Of a stretch of 64,000 nt of DNA, positions 36,263-46,302 are shown piece after piece. The translations under genes were made by a program, and so were the position numbers. The DNA lies in the NCBI RefSeq assembly GCF_001021505.1, contig NZ_LDPO01000006.1, positions 1 through 64,000 on the forward strand. The letters are read 5' to 3'. Within the stretch, counting starts at the first letter, position 1; every line of letters begins with the position of its first letter. The stretch comes from Mycolicibacter heraklionensis (GTDB lineage: Bacteria > Actinomycetota > Actinomycetes > Mycobacteriales > Mycobacteriaceae). A model generated the notes under the pieces. It made no database searches. It was not told the DNA's origin and worked only from the letters and a program-made list of their open reading frames with translations.

Positions 36263-37600
36263 TCAGTCGTCGGCGTCGTCGGTGTTGCCGGCCTCGCGCT
36301 GGAACTCTGCGATCGCCTGGTCGATGGCCGAGTCAACATCGCTGGAGCCGCCGAGAATCCGATCGATGAACGCGGCCGGCTCGTCGAGATCGGAGGCCTC
36401 GGGAAGCAGATCGGGGTGCTGCCAGACCTTGTCACGAGCGTCGGCCCCGACTGCCGCAGTCAGCCGCTCCCACAGCACCGCGGCCTCGCGCAGCTTGCGC
36501 GGGCGCAGTTCCAGACCGACCAGCGTGGCGAATGTCTGCTCGGCCGGGCCGCCGGTGGCGCGCCGGCGGCGCAGCATCTCCGAGAGCGCGGCAGTACCCG
36601 GGATCCGGTCGCCCAGCGCCGCATTGACCACGGTCTGCACCCAGCCCTCGATCAGCGCCAGCAGGGTCTCCAGCCGCTCCAGTGCGGCGAGTTGCTCCGG
36701 GGTCGACTTGGGCTCGAACACGCCCTGGTTGAGCAGTTCGTTCATGGCCGCGGGATCGGTCATCGCCGCCGGGTCGAAGCCCTGCGCCAGTTCCTCGATG
36801 CCCCGGATGTCGATCTTCATGCCCCGGGCGTAGGCCTCCACAGCGCTGAGCAACTGGTTCGACAGCCACGGCACGTGGGTGAACAGCCGGTGGTGGGCGG
36901 CCTCGCGGGCAGCCAGGAAGGTGACGATCTCACTGCGCGGCTGCTCCAGGCCGCCGGCCAATTCCTCGATCGCACCGGGCAGCAGCGCGGCCACTCCGCT
37001 GGGCCCCAGCGGCAGGCCGATGTCGGTCGAGGTCAGCACCTCTCCGGACAACCGGCCCAGCGCCTGGCCCAACTGGGAACCGAACGCCAACCCGCCCATC
37101 TGCGACATCACCGACAGCAGCGGGCCGGCCATGCTCTTGGCCTCTTCCGGCAGTGCTGAGGCCCACACCGACGAAACCTGTTCGGCCATCGGGTCGCACA
37201 GCCGCTGCCAGGTGGTCATGGTGTGCTCGACCCAGTCCACCGGCGTCCAGGCAACCCCACTGGTGGTGCCGGCCGGTAACGAAGTCGCTCCGTCGAGCCA
37301 GGTTTCGGCCAGGTGCACCGCGTCGCCGACGGCGGTCGCGGTCGACGCGGTCACCGGCGAGACCGGGCCGATCGACTTGGTCGCGACCTGTCGCGCCAGG
37401 TCGTAGTTGACCGGACCGGCCGGTCGGCCGTCGGCGCTCACCCGGCCGGCACCGCTGAACATCTGCCCGAGCTGGGTGAAGACCTGGCCCAGATCGGCCA
37501 TGTTGAACCCAGCACCCATGCCGAACGGGTCGGTGGGCCCCGAGCCTCGCTCGCGGTCGGGGTCGTCCCCGGAAGAGAAACCGAAGGGCAGATCAGCCAT
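36263..37600 (-). CDS. DUF2342 zincin-like protein (Rv3195-like)
   Basis: This 445-aa protein of the actinobacterial DUF2342/TIGR03624 family is classed as a putative zinc-dependent hydrolase. The conserved core EIVTFLAAREAAHHRLFTHVP (about 210-230) contains the AREAAHHRLF signature in which His and Glu are thought to bind metal. The N-terminus is Gly/Pro/Asp-rich and the C-terminus acidic (NTDDADD). ATG at 37600 (MADLPFGFSSG) is chosen over 37642. It is divergent from the PDZ-Lon protein (99-bp gap). An extracytoplasmic signal is absent. Confidence 0.85.
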   Translation of the reverse strand: MADLPFGFSSGDDPDRERGSGPTDPFGMGAGFNMADLGQVFTQLGQMFSGAGRVSADGRPAGPVNYDLARQVATKSIGPVSPVTASTATAVGDAVHLAETWLDGATSLPAGTTSGVAWTPVDWVEHTMTTWQRLCDPMAEQVSSVWASALPEEAKSMAGPLLSVMSQMGGLAFGSQLGQALGRLSGEVLTSTDIGLPLGPSGVAALLPGAIEELAGGLEQPRSEIVTFLAAREAAHHRLFTHVPWLSNQLLSAVEAYARGMKIDIRGIEELAQGFDPAAMTDPAAMNELLNQGVFEPKSTPEQLAALERLETLLALIEGWVQTVVNAALGDRIPGTAALSEMLRRRRATGGPAEQTFATLVGLELRPRKLREAAVLWERLTAAVGADARDKVWQHPDLLPEASDLDEPAAFIDRILGGSSDVDSAIDQAIAEFQREAGNTDDADD

Positions 37601-37699
37601 AGACACAACCGTACCCATCGGCAACGTCTGGCGGAACGACACGCGGCCACGGCGGTCGGGCCGTCTGCGCCGGGGCGGTGGCCGTTTACCATACCCGGG

Positions 37700-38719
37700 G
37701 TGAACAGGCGGATTCTGACGCTGTTGGCGGCTGTGCTGCCGGTGGTCGCGTTCGGCGTACTGCTGACGGCGGTGACCGTGCCCTTCGTGTCATTGGGGCC
37801 GGGCCCCACGTTCGACACCCTCGGCATGATCGACGGCAAGCAGGTGGTCGACATCGAGGGGACCACCACGCACCCGACGACCGGCCACCTCAACATGACC
37901 ACGGTCTCCCAGCGCGACGGTCTGACGCTGGGGGAGGCGTTGGCGCTGTGGCTGTCGGGGCGTGAGCAGCTCATGCCGCGTGACCTGGTCTATCCGCCGG
38001 GCAAGTCTCGTCAAGAAGTCGACGAGAGCAACGACGCCGATTTCCGCGCGTCCGAGCAGAGCGCCGAGTACGCCGCGCTGGGCTATCTGCGCTACCCGTC
38101 AGCGGTCACCCTCGCCGATGTCCACGACCCGGGTCCGTCTGCCGGCGCGCTGCAGCGCGGCGATGCCGTGGACGCCGTCAACGGCGAACCGGTCTACACG
38201 GTTCGGCAGTTCACCGCGCGGCTCGCCGACACCAAGCCGGGCGAGACGGTCGTCATCGACTACCGGCGCAAGAACGCCGCACCCGGTACGGCGCGGATTA
38301 CGCTCGGAGAGAACAAGGACCGCGCCAACGGATTCCTGGGCGTGTCCGTCCTGGATGCGCCGTGGGCGCCGTTCACCATCGACTTCAACCTCGCGAACAT
38401 CGGCGGCCCGTCCGCGGGTCTGATGTTCTCGCTGGCCGTCGTCGACAAGCTGACCACCGGCACCCTGGCCGGGCCGAACTTCGTTGCCGGCACCGGGGTC
38501 ATCAAGTCCAACGGCCAGGTCGACGCGATCGGCGGAATCGCACACAAGATGATGGCGGCCCGCGAGGCCGGCGCGACGGTGTTCCTGGTCCCGGCCGACA
38601 ACTGCTACGAGGCCAGAAACGACGACAAGGGTCTGCAACTGGTCAAGGTGGACAGCCTCGCCCAGGCGGTGGGCGCGCTGCGAACCATCACTGACGGAGG
38701 TCAGCCACCCTCTTGCTGA
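37700..38719 (+). CDS. Membrane-anchored PDZ-Lon-type serine protease (Rv3194c-like)
   Basis: This 339-aa protein has one N-terminal membrane helix (about 5-27), a PDZ domain (about 130-205), and a Lon-type proteolytic domain. The Ser-Lys dyad is visible: Ser238 in NIGGPSAGLMFSLA and Lys283 in GGIAHKMMAA. The active domain would face outside the cytoplasm, and the PDZ domain would recognise protein C-termini. GTG at 37700 follows TACCAT (37687-37692) with seven bases between, indicating a leaderless mRNA, and gives the homologue's length. The UPF0182 membrane protein follows 56 bp later. Confidence 0.93.
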   Translation: MNRRILTLLAAVLPVVAFGVLLTAVTVPFVSLGPGPTFDTLGMIDGKQVVDIEGTTTHPTTGHLNMTTVSQRDGLTLGEALALWLSGREQLMPRDLVYPPGKSRQEVDESNDADFRASEQSAEYAALGYLRYPSAVTLADVHDPGPSAGALQRGDAVDAVNGEPVYTVRQFTARLADTKPGETVVIDYRRKNAAPGTARITLGENKDRANGFLGVSVLDAPWAPFTIDFNLANIGGPSAGLMFSLAVVDKLTTGTLAGPNFVAGTGVIKSNGQVDAIGGIAHKMMAAREAGATVFLVPADNCYEARNDDKGLQLVKVDSLAQAVGALRTITDGGQPPSC

Positions 38720-38775
38720 GTCTTTGTTGGCTACAGTGGGGCCGTCAGGGACAACTGAGCTAGGGAGCGTGGCAC

Positions 38776-41736
38776 GTGGGGATGCGGCCCACTGCGAGGA
38801 TGCCGAAATTGACCGCGCGCAGCCGGATCATGGTTGCCAGCGCGTTCGTCGTGATCGCGCTGCTGCTGGTGGGGCCGCGGCTGATCGACGGCTATGTCGA
38901 CTGGCTGTGGTTCGGAGAGCTGGGCTACCGCTCGGTGTTCGTCACGACTTTGCTGACCCGCCTGATCACGTTCGTCGTGGTGACGCTGCTGGTCGGCGGA
39001 ATCGTGTTCGCCGCGATGGCCACCGCCTTCCGGGTCCGGCCGGTTTTCGTCCCCAGCAACGGCGTCAACGACCCGGTGGCGCGGTATCGCACCACGGTGC
39101 TGTCGCGGCTGCGGCTGATCGGATTCGGGATTCCGGCGGGCATCGGAGTGCTGGCCGGAATCGTCGCGCAGAGCTACTGGGTGCGTATCCAGCTGTTCCT
39201 GCGTGGCGGTGACTTCGGGATCAACGATCCGCAGTTCGGCAAAGACCTGGGCTTCTACGCCTTCGATCTGCCGTTCTACCGGCTGGTGGTGGGGCTGCTG
39301 CTGGCGACGCTGTGCCTGGCCACCATCGCGAATCTGACCACGCACTACATCTTCGGTGGCATCCGGCTGTCGGGCCGGGCCGGCGCCCTGAGCCGCCCGG
39401 CGCGCATCCAGGTGGTCAGCCTGATCGGCACCCTGGTGCTGCTCAAGGCAGGGGCGTACTGGCTGGACCGCTATGAGCTGCTCAGTCACACCCGCACGGG
39501 TAAGCCTTTCACCGGAGCCGGCTACACCGACATCAACGCGGTGCTGCCGGCCAAGATGATCCTGCTGGCGATCGCGCTGATCTGCGCGGTCGCGGTGTTC
39601 TCGGCGATCGTGCTGCGCGACTTACAGATTCCGGCGATCGGTTTGGTGCTGCTGCTGCTGTCGTCGGTCGTGGTCGGCGCGGGCTGGCCACTGATCGTCG
39701 AACAGTTCAGCGTCAAGCCCAACGCGGCGCAGAAGGAGAGCGAGTACATCTCTCGCTCGATCACGGCGACCCGGCAGGCCTACGGGCTGACCGAGGATGT
39801 GGTCACCTACCGGGACTACCGCGGTGATGCGCGGGCGACGGCTGCGCAGGTGGGCGCCGATGCGGCCACCACCTCCAACATCCGGCTGCTCGACCCGACC
39901 ATCGTCAGCCCCGCGTTCACCCAGTTTCAGCAGGGCAAGAACTTCTACTTCTTCCCCGACCAGCTCACCATCGACCGGTATCGCGACGACGACGGCCAGC
40001 TGCGTGACTACGTGGTCGCCGCCCGCGAGCTGAACCCGGATCGACTGATCGACAACCAGCGCGACTGGATCAACAGGCACACCGTGTTCACCCACGGCAA
40101 CGGGTTCATCGCCTCGCCGGCCAACACCGTGCGCGGTATCGCCAACGACCCCAACCAAAACGGTGGATACCCGGAGTTTCTGGTCAATGTCGTCGGCGCC
40201 AACGGCGGTGTCGTCTCCGACGGACCGGCCCGCCTCGACCAGCCGCGTGTCTACTACGGGCCGGTGATCGCCGACACCGTCGCCGACTACGCGATCGTCG
40301 GACGCAACGGCGCCGACCGTGAGTACGACTACGAGACCAACACCGAGACGAAGAACTACACCTACACCGGCGCCGGCGGGGTGGGTATCGGAAACTGGTT
40401 GGCCCGCAGCGTGTTCGCCGCGAAGTTCGCCGAGCGGAACTTCCTGTTCTCCAATGTGATCGGCGCCGACAGCAAGATCCTGTTCAACCGTGACCCGGCG
40501 AGCCGGGTGCAGGCGGTGGCGCCCTGGCTGACCACCGATTCCACGGTGTACCCGGCGATCGTGAACAAGCGACTGGTGTGGATCATCGACGGCTACACCA
40601 CGCTGGACAATTACCCGTACTCGGAGCTGACGTCGTTGTCGTCGGCGACCGCGGACTCCAAAGAGGTGGAGTTCAACCGGCTGCTGCCGGACCGGCGGGT
40701 GTCCTACATCCGCAACTCGGTGAAGGCCACCGTCGACGCCTACGACGGAACGGTCAGCCTGTACGCCCAGGACGAGCAGGACCCGGTGCTGAAGGCGTGG
40801 ATGAAGGTGTTCCCGGGAACGGTCAAACCGAAAGCCGAGATCACACCCGAACTCGCCGAGCACCTGCGCTACCCCGAAGACCTGTTCAAGGTGCAGCGCA
40901 TGCTGCTGGCCAAGTACCACGTCAACGACCCAGTGACGTTCTTCTCCACATCGGACTTCTGGGACGTGCCGCTGGACCCCAATCCCACCGCCAGCAGCTT
41001 CCAGCCGCCGTACTACATCGTCGCGAAAAACCTTGCTAAGGGCGATAATTCAGCGTCCTTCCAGCTGACCAGCGCGATGAACCGGTTCAAGCGCGACTAC
41101 TTGGCCGCCTACATCAGTGCCAGCTCGGACCCGGACACCTACGGAAAGCTGACCGTGCTCACCATTCCCGGGCAGGTCAACGGGCCAAAGCTGGCCAACA
41201 ACGCCATCACCACCGACACCACGGTCAGCCAGGACCTCGGCGTGATCGGGCGCGACAACCAGAACCGCATCCGGTGGGGCAATCTGCTGACCCTGCCGGT
41301 GGCACAGGGTGGACTGCTCTACGTCGAACCGGTCTATGCCTCACCGGGTTCCAGCGATGCTTCGTCGTCGTACCCTCGGCTCATCCGGGTGGCGATGATG
41401 TACAACGACAAGATCGGCTACGGGCCGACGGTGTCCGACGCACTCACCGGCCTGTTCGGGCCCGGTGCCGGTGCGGCCGCCACCGACATCGCACCTACCG
41501 ACAGCGGCGCTGCTGCGCAGGGGACGGCACCGTCGGCCACCCCGCCCGTTGCGGCGGTGCCCACACCCCCGGCCGCGGAGGTCGCGTTGTCGCCGGCGAA
41601 GGCCGCGGCGCTGCGCGAGATCGAGTCGGCGCTCAATGCGGTGCGAGACACCCAGCGCCGCGGTGACTTCGCGGCCTACGGTGCGGCGCTGCAACGCCTC
41701 GACGACGCCATGGCCAAGTTCAACAGCGCCAAATAG
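38776..41736 (+). CDS. UPF0182 large membrane protein (Rv3193c-like)
   Basis: This 986-aa protein has seven membrane helices in the first ~310 residues and a large extracytoplasmic domain afterwards (conserved blocks [42 protein letters not shown]). A Pro/Ala-rich linker (about 900-945) and a short helical tail follow. The family is UPF0182/COG1615, with no known activity. The start GTG at 38776 has AGGGAG upstream. A likely -10 (TACAGT, 38732-38737) in the 56-bp gap suggests it also has its own promoter. Confidence 0.95.
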   Translation: MGMRPTARMPKLTARSRIMVASAFVVIALLLVGPRLIDGYVDWLWFGELGYRSVFVTTLLTRLITFVVVTLLVGGIVFAAMATAFRVRPVFVPSNGVNDPVARYRTTVLSRLRLIGFGIPAGIGVLAGIVAQSYWVRIQLFLRGGDFGINDPQFGKDLGFYAFDLPFYRLVVGLLLATLCLATIANLTTHYIFGGIRLSGRAGALSRPARIQVVSLIGTLVLLKAGAYWLDRYELLSHTRTGKPFTGAGYTDINAVLPAKMILLAIALICAVAVFSAIVLRDLQIPAIGLVLLLLSSVVVGAGWPLIVEQFSVKPNAAQKESEYISRSITATRQAYGLTEDVVTYRDYRGDARATAAQVGADAATTSNIRLLDPTIVSPAFTQFQQGKNFYFFPDQLTIDRYRDDDGQLRDYVVAARELNPDRLIDNQRDWINRHTVFTHGNGFIASPANTVRGIANDPNQNGGYPEFLVNVVGANGGVVSDGPARLDQPRVYYGPVIADTVADYAIVGRNGADREYDYETNTETKNYTYTGAGGVGIGNWLARSVFAAKFAERNFLFSNVIGADSKILFNRDPASRVQAVAPWLTTDSTVYPAIVNKRLVWIIDGYTTLDNYPYSELTSLSSATADSKEVEFNRLLPDRRVSYIRNSVKATVDAYDGTVSLYAQDEQDPVLKAWMKVFPGTVKPKAEITPELAEHLRYPEDLFKVQRMLLAKYHVNDPVTFFSTSDFWDVPLDPNPTASSFQPPYYIVAKNLAKGDNSASFQLTSAMNRFKRDYLAAYISASSDPDTYGKLTVLTIPGQVNGPKLANNAITTDTTVSQDLGVIGRDNQNRIRWGNLLTLPVAQGGLLYVEPVYASPGSSDASSSYPRLIRVAMMYNDKIGYGPTVSDALTGLFGPGAGAAATDIAPTDSGAAAQGTAPSATPPVAAVPTPPAAEVALSPAKAAALREIESALNAVRDTQRRGDFAAYGAALQRLDDAMAKFNSAK

Positions 41737-41749
41737 GGGTGCGGTGCGC

Positions 41750-42967
41750 TCAGGCGCCGAACAGCACCGAGTGCATCAGCGTGCGTACGCACGCCTGCTC
41801 GTAGGCCCTGTGCGGCGTCGAGGGGTCGGGCCGGTCGTAGTGCACCAGTCGACCGAGATCGACCACCAGACCCATCGCGGCGTGCACCAGGAATCGGGCA
41901 GCGGTTGCGGTGAGTTCGGGCCGCACCGACCGCAACAACCCCACCCAGGAGTCGATGGTGGAACGCTGCACGTTGCGCAGCAGCGCCCGATCGGATGGGG
42001 ACAGGTGGATCTGTTCGCTGTAGTAGATCGACGCCAGCTCCGGGTTGGCGAACGAGGTGGCGACGTAGATGTCGACCAGCTGCGTGAGCGCCTCTCGCGG
42101 TTCGGACCGGTTGGTGTTGACCACCGACAGCTCCGCGGAGAGCCGATCGGACGAGCGGCGCAGCGCGGTGCTGAGAATGTCGGCTTTGCCGGGAAAATAA
42201 CCGTAGATACTCGAGATTCGCAGTCCGGCGGCCTTGGCGATCTGGGCCACGCTGGTCTCGGCGTAGCCGTGGCGGTGGAACAGCATCATCGAGGCGTGCA
42301 GCACCGCCTCGTACATCCCGGCATCCGCGGTGAAGATGCGCGCCCCGCTCGCCCCGGAAGAAAAGTTGTCCGGCACGGGAAATTCGGTGTGCAGCAACGC
42401 CCGCGACGCCGTCGTCAGGAGATCCGTGATGTCGTCGGCCGTGGCGCGTAGGTGGTGGTCGGTGATCCCCCCGGCGACGCTGAGCAATGCCGCTGAGAGC
42501 ATCTGTCGATGCAACAGCGGCGCCGCCGGCCGTAGCTCGGCCAGCGGCTGCTGTAGGCGTTGGTTGACCAGGCGTAGCTGATCCAACAGCGTGGTGGCGT
42601 CGGGTTCGCGGAGATAGCGTGCCTGCCATCGGTACAGGCCACCGGATTCGCGGTTGCGCAGTGCGACATCGATCAGGGCGTGTATCAGCTGGTCGAGTGC
42701 TGCCGCCGGGCCTGCGGCGGGGTCGACGACGATGTCGGTGACGTCGACCAGTTGCTGGCTCAGTGCCAGCACCGCGACGCGGAACAGGTCGTACTTGCTG
42801 GCGTAGTGCCGGTAGAGGGCGGGAGCCGAGACACCGACCTCGGTGGCGATGTTCTCCACGCTGACCGCGTGATAGCCCAGGGTGCTGAATGATTCGGCGG
42901 CGGCCCGGGCGATCTGGTCCTTGCGATCTTTGGGGCGCCGCCGGGTCGTGCGTGCGGTGTCAGCCAC
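41750..42967 (-). CDS. Double-TetR regulator, Mce3R architecture
   Basis: This 405-aa protein contains two complete TetR units in tandem. HTH 1 is at about 15-61 (GVSAPALYRHYASKYDLF) and HTH 2 at about 218-264 (GLRISSIYGYFPGKADIL), each followed by a helical ligand domain. A single chain of this size with two TetR repeats is the architecture of Mce3R (406 aa), repressor of the mce3 operon in M. tuberculosis. Here it is the last gene of the Mce operon, its ATG overlapping the DUF2236 gene end by 8 bp. That is consistent with autoregulation. Identity to Mce3R looks modest. Confidence 0.88.
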   Translation of the reverse strand: MADTARTTRRRPKDRKDQIARAAAESFSTLGYHAVSVENIATEVGVSAPALYRHYASKYDLFRVAVLALSQQLVDVTDIVVDPAAGPAAALDQLIHALIDVALRNRESGGLYRWQARYLREPDATTLLDQLRLVNQRLQQPLAELRPAAPLLHRQMLSAALLSVAGGITDHHLRATADDITDLLTTASRALLHTEFPVPDNFSSGASGARIFTADAGMYEAVLHASMMLFHRHGYAETSVAQIAKAAGLRISSIYGYFPGKADILSTALRRSSDRLSAELSVVNTNRSEPREALTQLVDIYVATSFANPELASIYYSEQIHLSPSDRALLRNVQRSTIDSWVGLLRSVRPELTATAARFLVHAAMGLVVDLGRLVHYDRPDPSTPHRAYEQACVRTLMHSVLFGA

Positions 42968-43763
42968 GCGCGGCGCCCAGCGAGGTGCTCGGCTGATGTG
43001 CGGCCGTGCGTAGTGCGGCGCGCGCCCTGGCGTTCCAGTGGTGTCGCGGGGTCAGCGAGGAGAGCTGAGTCAACCGGACGAATTGGCGCAGCGACCATCG
43101 GTCGGCGGCATTGACGTTGGTCCCGGTGAGCTCGCGGGCGCGGGGGTGCTGCAGGGCACGAATGGCGGGGTGGGGGACTGCGCGCATCCACCAGTCGGTG
43201 GGGGCGAAAATCTGTTCGCGAAACGGCTCGAAGTGGGCGCCGGCCATCAGGTGCGCCTGGCAGTAATCCTCGAAGTATTCAACGAATTCCGGCCAGGTCG
43301 CAGGCATGGGCCGGGTAGATACGCCGTATCGGCGATACCAGGCGCAGCACTCGGCATAGAGCTGCTCATGTTCGTCGCCGTCGAGGGGACGAATGAAGGT
43401 GTTGACCATGACGAAGAGGGACTCTACGTAAGCGCTGTGCTGAAAATGGAAGGTGTCGGGGTTCAGTGCGTGGTACTTGTGCCCGAACCTGTCGACGCCC
43501 TTGACGTGCTCGTGGGAGAAGCGCATCTGGGGTCGCATGTCGAGGTCGGCGTAGGCGTAGTTGACGGCTTGGGTGAAGGTGCGTTTCTTGTGCAGCCAGA
43601 TGCGGTTACGCATCAGGGCGTGCTCGCTGATGCCGGCGGCGATGCCGGGATGCAGCAGCAGCAGACATACCGCTCGGGGCAACACGAACAGGTAGCGCCG
43701 GTCGGCCAGGAAGTGCCACAGCAGGCCGTCGGGCCCCAAGCCGTCGTCGTGGTGAGTCGCCAT
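42960..43763 (-). CDS. DUF2236 (MpaB/Lcp-type) putative heme oxygenase B
   Basis: This 267-aa DUF2236 protein belongs to a superfamily that includes the rubber oxygenase Lcp. FSHEHVKGVDRFGHKYHALNPDTFHFQHSAYVES is the conserved core, in which a His is expected to bind heme. No signal peptide is seen. It starts 2 bp after the stop of a second DUF2236 gene, and its end overlaps the double-TetR gene. Two such proteins in an Mce operon point to oxidative processing of the imported lipid; this is an inference. Confidence 0.85.
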   Translation of the reverse strand: MATHHDDGLGPDGLLWHFLADRRYLFVLPRAVCLLLLHPGIAAGISEHALMRNRIWLHKKRTFTQAVNYAYADLDMRPQMRFSHEHVKGVDRFGHKYHALNPDTFHFQHSAYVESLFVMVNTFIRPLDGDEHEQLYAECCAWYRRYGVSTRPMPATWPEFVEYFEDYCQAHLMAGAHFEPFREQIFAPTDWWMRAVPHPAIRALQHPRARELTGTNVNAADRWSLRQFVRLTQLSSLTPRHHWNARARAALRTAAHQPSTSLGAARG

Positions 43764-43765
43764 GG

Positions 43766-44680
43766 TCAGATCAGCGACTTGTGGCGCCGGATGCGATGGC
43801 GAACATCGGCCATCAGCACGTGATAGTTGGCGGTCCGGAGGAACCGGGGAATGAAGCGGTTCACAAATGACACGAACAGAAAAAGATTTTCGAACTGGCG
43901 TTGTTCGCCTCGCGACCATTGCACACCGAGCAGCTCGCGAAAGACCGGTGGCAGAAACCCGATCGTCAAGAATCGCAGCAGCGGCCCCAGGAGCGCCCGG
44001 AAGATCGGGTTGACCATCTTCAGGTCGACTAGGCGCATGAGGTAGTCGCGCACGGCGTCGTCCATCCGAAGAGTTTGGCAGGTGGTGTTCCAATAGGTGT
44101 CGAACTCGGCGCGGGTGGGCGGCCACTGGTCGTCGGTGACCTGCAAGGTGGTGCCGAGCGGCCAGGCGTGGTGGTAGAACGCCTCCGCCTGTTCCTCGGT
44201 CATCTTGCCGCGCAGCAGCTGGTAGGTGTCCTCGTAGAAGACGAACAGGCACGCGGCGACCCATAGTTGCAGATCCCGGTCGAAGGCGTTGTATTTGACC
44301 GGACTGTCCGCCGTGGAGCGAACCTGCCGATGCGCGACGTTGACCGCGTCACGGTAGGCGGCGCGTTCCTCCTCGGTGCCCAGCACCGCGACGGCCATGT
44401 ACTGGGCGGTGGTGCGCAGCCGCTTCCACGGATGTTCCATCAGCGAGCCGGATTCCACTCGACTCTCCACGACGCCGTAGCCGACGCCGGGCATGCTCAA
44501 CTGCATGATGACATTGGCCGCCGCCGCGGCAGCCGACCAAAAGTCCAGTGCCTCAGTCAGATCGACCGGGTCGTCGTCCCAGCGCGGGGTGTAACAGTCG
44601 ACGTGAACCCGGGTCTCGGCGGTGGTGGGTAAGCGGTGCCGGGCCTGGTCCTGGCCGTGTTGTTCATGGCAGGTCGACAT
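43766..44680 (-). CDS. DUF2236 (MpaB/Lcp-type) putative heme oxygenase A
   Basis: This 304-aa protein is the first of two adjacent DUF2236 proteins. Its core VNVAHRQVRSTAD...YNAFDRDLQLWVAACLF aligns with that of its neighbour, but Ala replaces the His of the WVHA-type motif, so heme binding may be altered or shared. ATG at 44680 has GAGAGG upstream. It lies between the 59-aa membrane protein (35-bp gap) and the second DUF2236 gene (2-bp gap), all on the minus strand. Confidence 0.82.
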   Translation of the reverse strand: MSTCHEQHGQDQARHRLPTTAETRVHVDCYTPRWDDDPVDLTEALDFWSAAAAAANVIMQLSMPGVGYGVVESRVESGSLMEHPWKRLRTTAQYMAVAVLGTEEERAAYRDAVNVAHRQVRSTADSPVKYNAFDRDLQLWVAACLFVFYEDTYQLLRGKMTEEQAEAFYHHAWPLGTTLQVTDDQWPPTRAEFDTYWNTTCQTLRMDDAVRDYLMRLVDLKMVNPIFRALLGPLLRFLTIGFLPPVFRELLGVQWSRGEQRQFENLFLFVSFVNRFIPRFLRTANYHVLMADVRHRIRRHKSLI

Positions 44681-44715
44681 GTGAGCGATCCTCTCGATGC
44701 AGCGATATGTGACGG

Positions 44716-44895
44716 CTAGGGTCCGGCAAGGTAGTGCGGGAGTTGGGCGAGTCCCCAGATCAGCCCGGCTGCACCGACCACGACACCGAAGAACAGCACG
44801 ACCAGCACGCCGGCGCGCAGTAGCCGGGCTTCGGGGGTGGCCAGGTAGCGCAGCACGCTCACGACAAGGTCGATGATCCGCACCAGAAGCATCAT
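44716..44895 (-). CDS. Small single-helix membrane protein in the Mce operon
   Basis: This 59-aa protein (MMLLVRIIDLVVSVLRYLAT...HYLAGP) has an amphipathic N-terminal helix and one clear membrane helix (about 27-50, RAGVLVVLFFGVVVGAAGLIWG). ATG at 44895 is preceded by GGAGG at suitable distance. It sits 28 bp after the DUF3298 gene in the same direction. The Mce3 locus of M. tuberculosis also has a membrane protein gene (Rv1974) near this position, but the two are not obviously alike. Confidence 0.75.
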   Translation of the reverse strand: MMLLVRIIDLVVSVLRYLATPEARLLRAGVLVVLFFGVVVGAAGLIWGLAQLPHYLAGP

Positions 44896-44923
44896 CTCCA
44901 GGGTCCTCCTATCAGGGCTGGCC

Positions 44924-45727
44924 TCACGTTCCACCGTATTCCGGTCGCAGGGCGGGCGACAGCGACGCCAGGGGCACCCTGGCCACCACCGCCCCGCCAT
45001 CCATGGACCACACGAACCGGTCGGCGGGCTGCGGGTTCTCTCGAAGCAGCGGGGCGTCGGGCAGGTACAGCACCAGTTGGTCGGGGGTGAGCGCGAATGC
45101 CCGGTAGTCGCCGGTATATCCGCTGCCCCGTGAGCTGGGCTGAAACTCGTCGACGGTGAACGGGTAGGTGTTGGGCGCATGCGGGGGCGCCGCGGCGTCC
45201 AGCGCGGCCGGCAGCACCGGGGCCGCCGCGGCTGCGATGACGGTCATCGGGTCGACGCCCGGCTTGAACAGGTCGCCAATGGTCAGGCGGCGCCCGGTGG
45301 CCATGTCGAACACGAAGGTGCGGTAGGCGTTGTTAGCTTGCATCCCAAACGGTTCCAGACATTCATGTACGACCAGCGACTGCACCGCACCCGGCCCGGG
45401 AAAGCTCTCGTAGTAGGCGACAGCACTGCTGTCCCGCACCGCCTCGGCGCCCGAGCTGCGCCAGCCGCTCATCAGCCGGCGGTAGAAGTCGCGCACCGCC
45501 GGTCCGGCCGCGGCGTTGTCCAGCATTGCCTCGGGAAGGTCAAAGGCGATGTACCGCTCGGCCTTTCGTGGCGACACCACCAGGGTCGTGCAGCGCTGAC
45601 CGTCCCAGCTCGCCTGAAGCTCGTCGCAGAAGCCCGGCGCGGAGGCGACGGCCGCCGGGGCCAGCACCGTGTTTGCGGTGACCAGCGCAGCCGCCAGACC
45701 GCACCACGCTGTGCCGCTACTCGTCAT
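44924..45727 (-). CDS. Secreted DUF3298 protein of the Mce3 type (Rv1975-like)
   Basis: This 267-aa protein has a signal peptide (1-30, ending AAVASA) and a mature part with SFPGPGAVQSLVVHE...YRTFVFDMATGRRLTIGDLF. That block and the C-terminal strand-rich part are typical of DUF3298/RsiV-like proteins. Cysteines in CDELQASWDGQRC suggest a disulfide. A homologue, Rv1975, closes the mce3 operon in M. tuberculosis, which supports the Mce3 assignment. Its ATG at 45727 overlaps the preceding gene's stop (ATGA). Confidence 0.85.
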   Translation of the reverse strand: MTSSGTAWCGLAAALVTANTVLAPAAVASAPGFCDELQASWDGQRCTTLVVSPRKAERYIAFDLPEAMLDNAAAGPAVRDFYRRLMSGWRSSGAEAVRDSSAVAYYESFPGPGAVQSLVVHECLEPFGMQANNAYRTFVFDMATGRRLTIGDLFKPGVDPMTVIAAAAAPVLPAALDAAAPPHAPNTYPFTVDEFQPSSRGSGYTGDYRAFALTPDQLVLYLPDAPLLRENPQPADRFVWSMDGGAVVARVPLASLSPALRPEYGGT

Positions 45728-46296
45728 TGTTGCTGCCCTGCCACGACATCGCTGACCAGCCACCGCCCGCCATCTCGGTGCAGGGTGAGCGCCATGGCGG
45801 TGACGTCGGGCGGCGCTTGGGCGATCTGGCCTCCAGGGTCCTTTTTCAACGCCGCGCTGCTGAAGGTCTGCTCGACGAACAGCAGCACCGTGGCGTCGGT
45901 GGCGTCGGCTGATTTCACCGCGGAGTCGATGATGGTGCCACTGGTGGTCACCTGGTTGGCGATCAGCATCGCGCGAAGCTGGGAGCTCTGCTTGGCGTAA
46001 CGGTCGTGGAATGTACCGGTCGATCGGTCCAACAGCTCGGTGATCTGCCGATCGACCGTGCCGGGACTCGCTGTCGTCAGCAGCACCGCGTATTGCGTTG
46101 CGGCGTCGGAAGCCTCACGGGCGGCGACGTCGAAGCGATGCTGCTGGTACAGCAGCCAGCTCTGGTATCCGCTGCCCGCGAGAACCGCGAGAGTGCCCAG
46201 GGCGGCGGCCGGCCGGGCCAGCCGCCGCAGCCGGCGGGGCCGAGCCGCCGGAGGCTTCTGCGGCGTCTGGGTGTCGGGCTTCTCGATGGTGGTCAT
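45724..46296 (-). CDS. Mce-associated membrane protein 2
   Basis: This 190-aa protein has a cytoplasmic Pro/Arg-rich N-terminus, one membrane helix (about 30-50), and an extracytoplasmic domain of the Mas type (SGTIIDSAVKSADATDATVLLFVEQTF...HRDGGRWLVSDV). Such proteins flank mce genes and are thought to stabilise the lipid importer. ATG at 46296 is 6 bp after the stop of the first Mce-associated gene. Confidence 0.9.
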   Translation of the reverse strand: MTTIEKPDTQTPQKPPAARPRRLRRLARPAAALGTLAVLAGSGYQSWLLYQQHRFDVAAREASDAATQYAVLLTTASPGTVDRQITELLDRSTGTFHDRYAKQSSQLRAMLIANQVTTSGTIIDSAVKSADATDATVLLFVEQTFSSAALKKDPGGQIAQAPPDVTAMALTLHRDGGRWLVSDVVAGQQQ

Positions 46297-46302
46297 GGTT
46301 GC

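Noticed and set aside
39622..40920. 432-aa minus-strand open frame opposite the UPF0182 gene
   Set aside because: Val/Gly/His-rich shadow with no motif; the UPF0182 frame is conserved.
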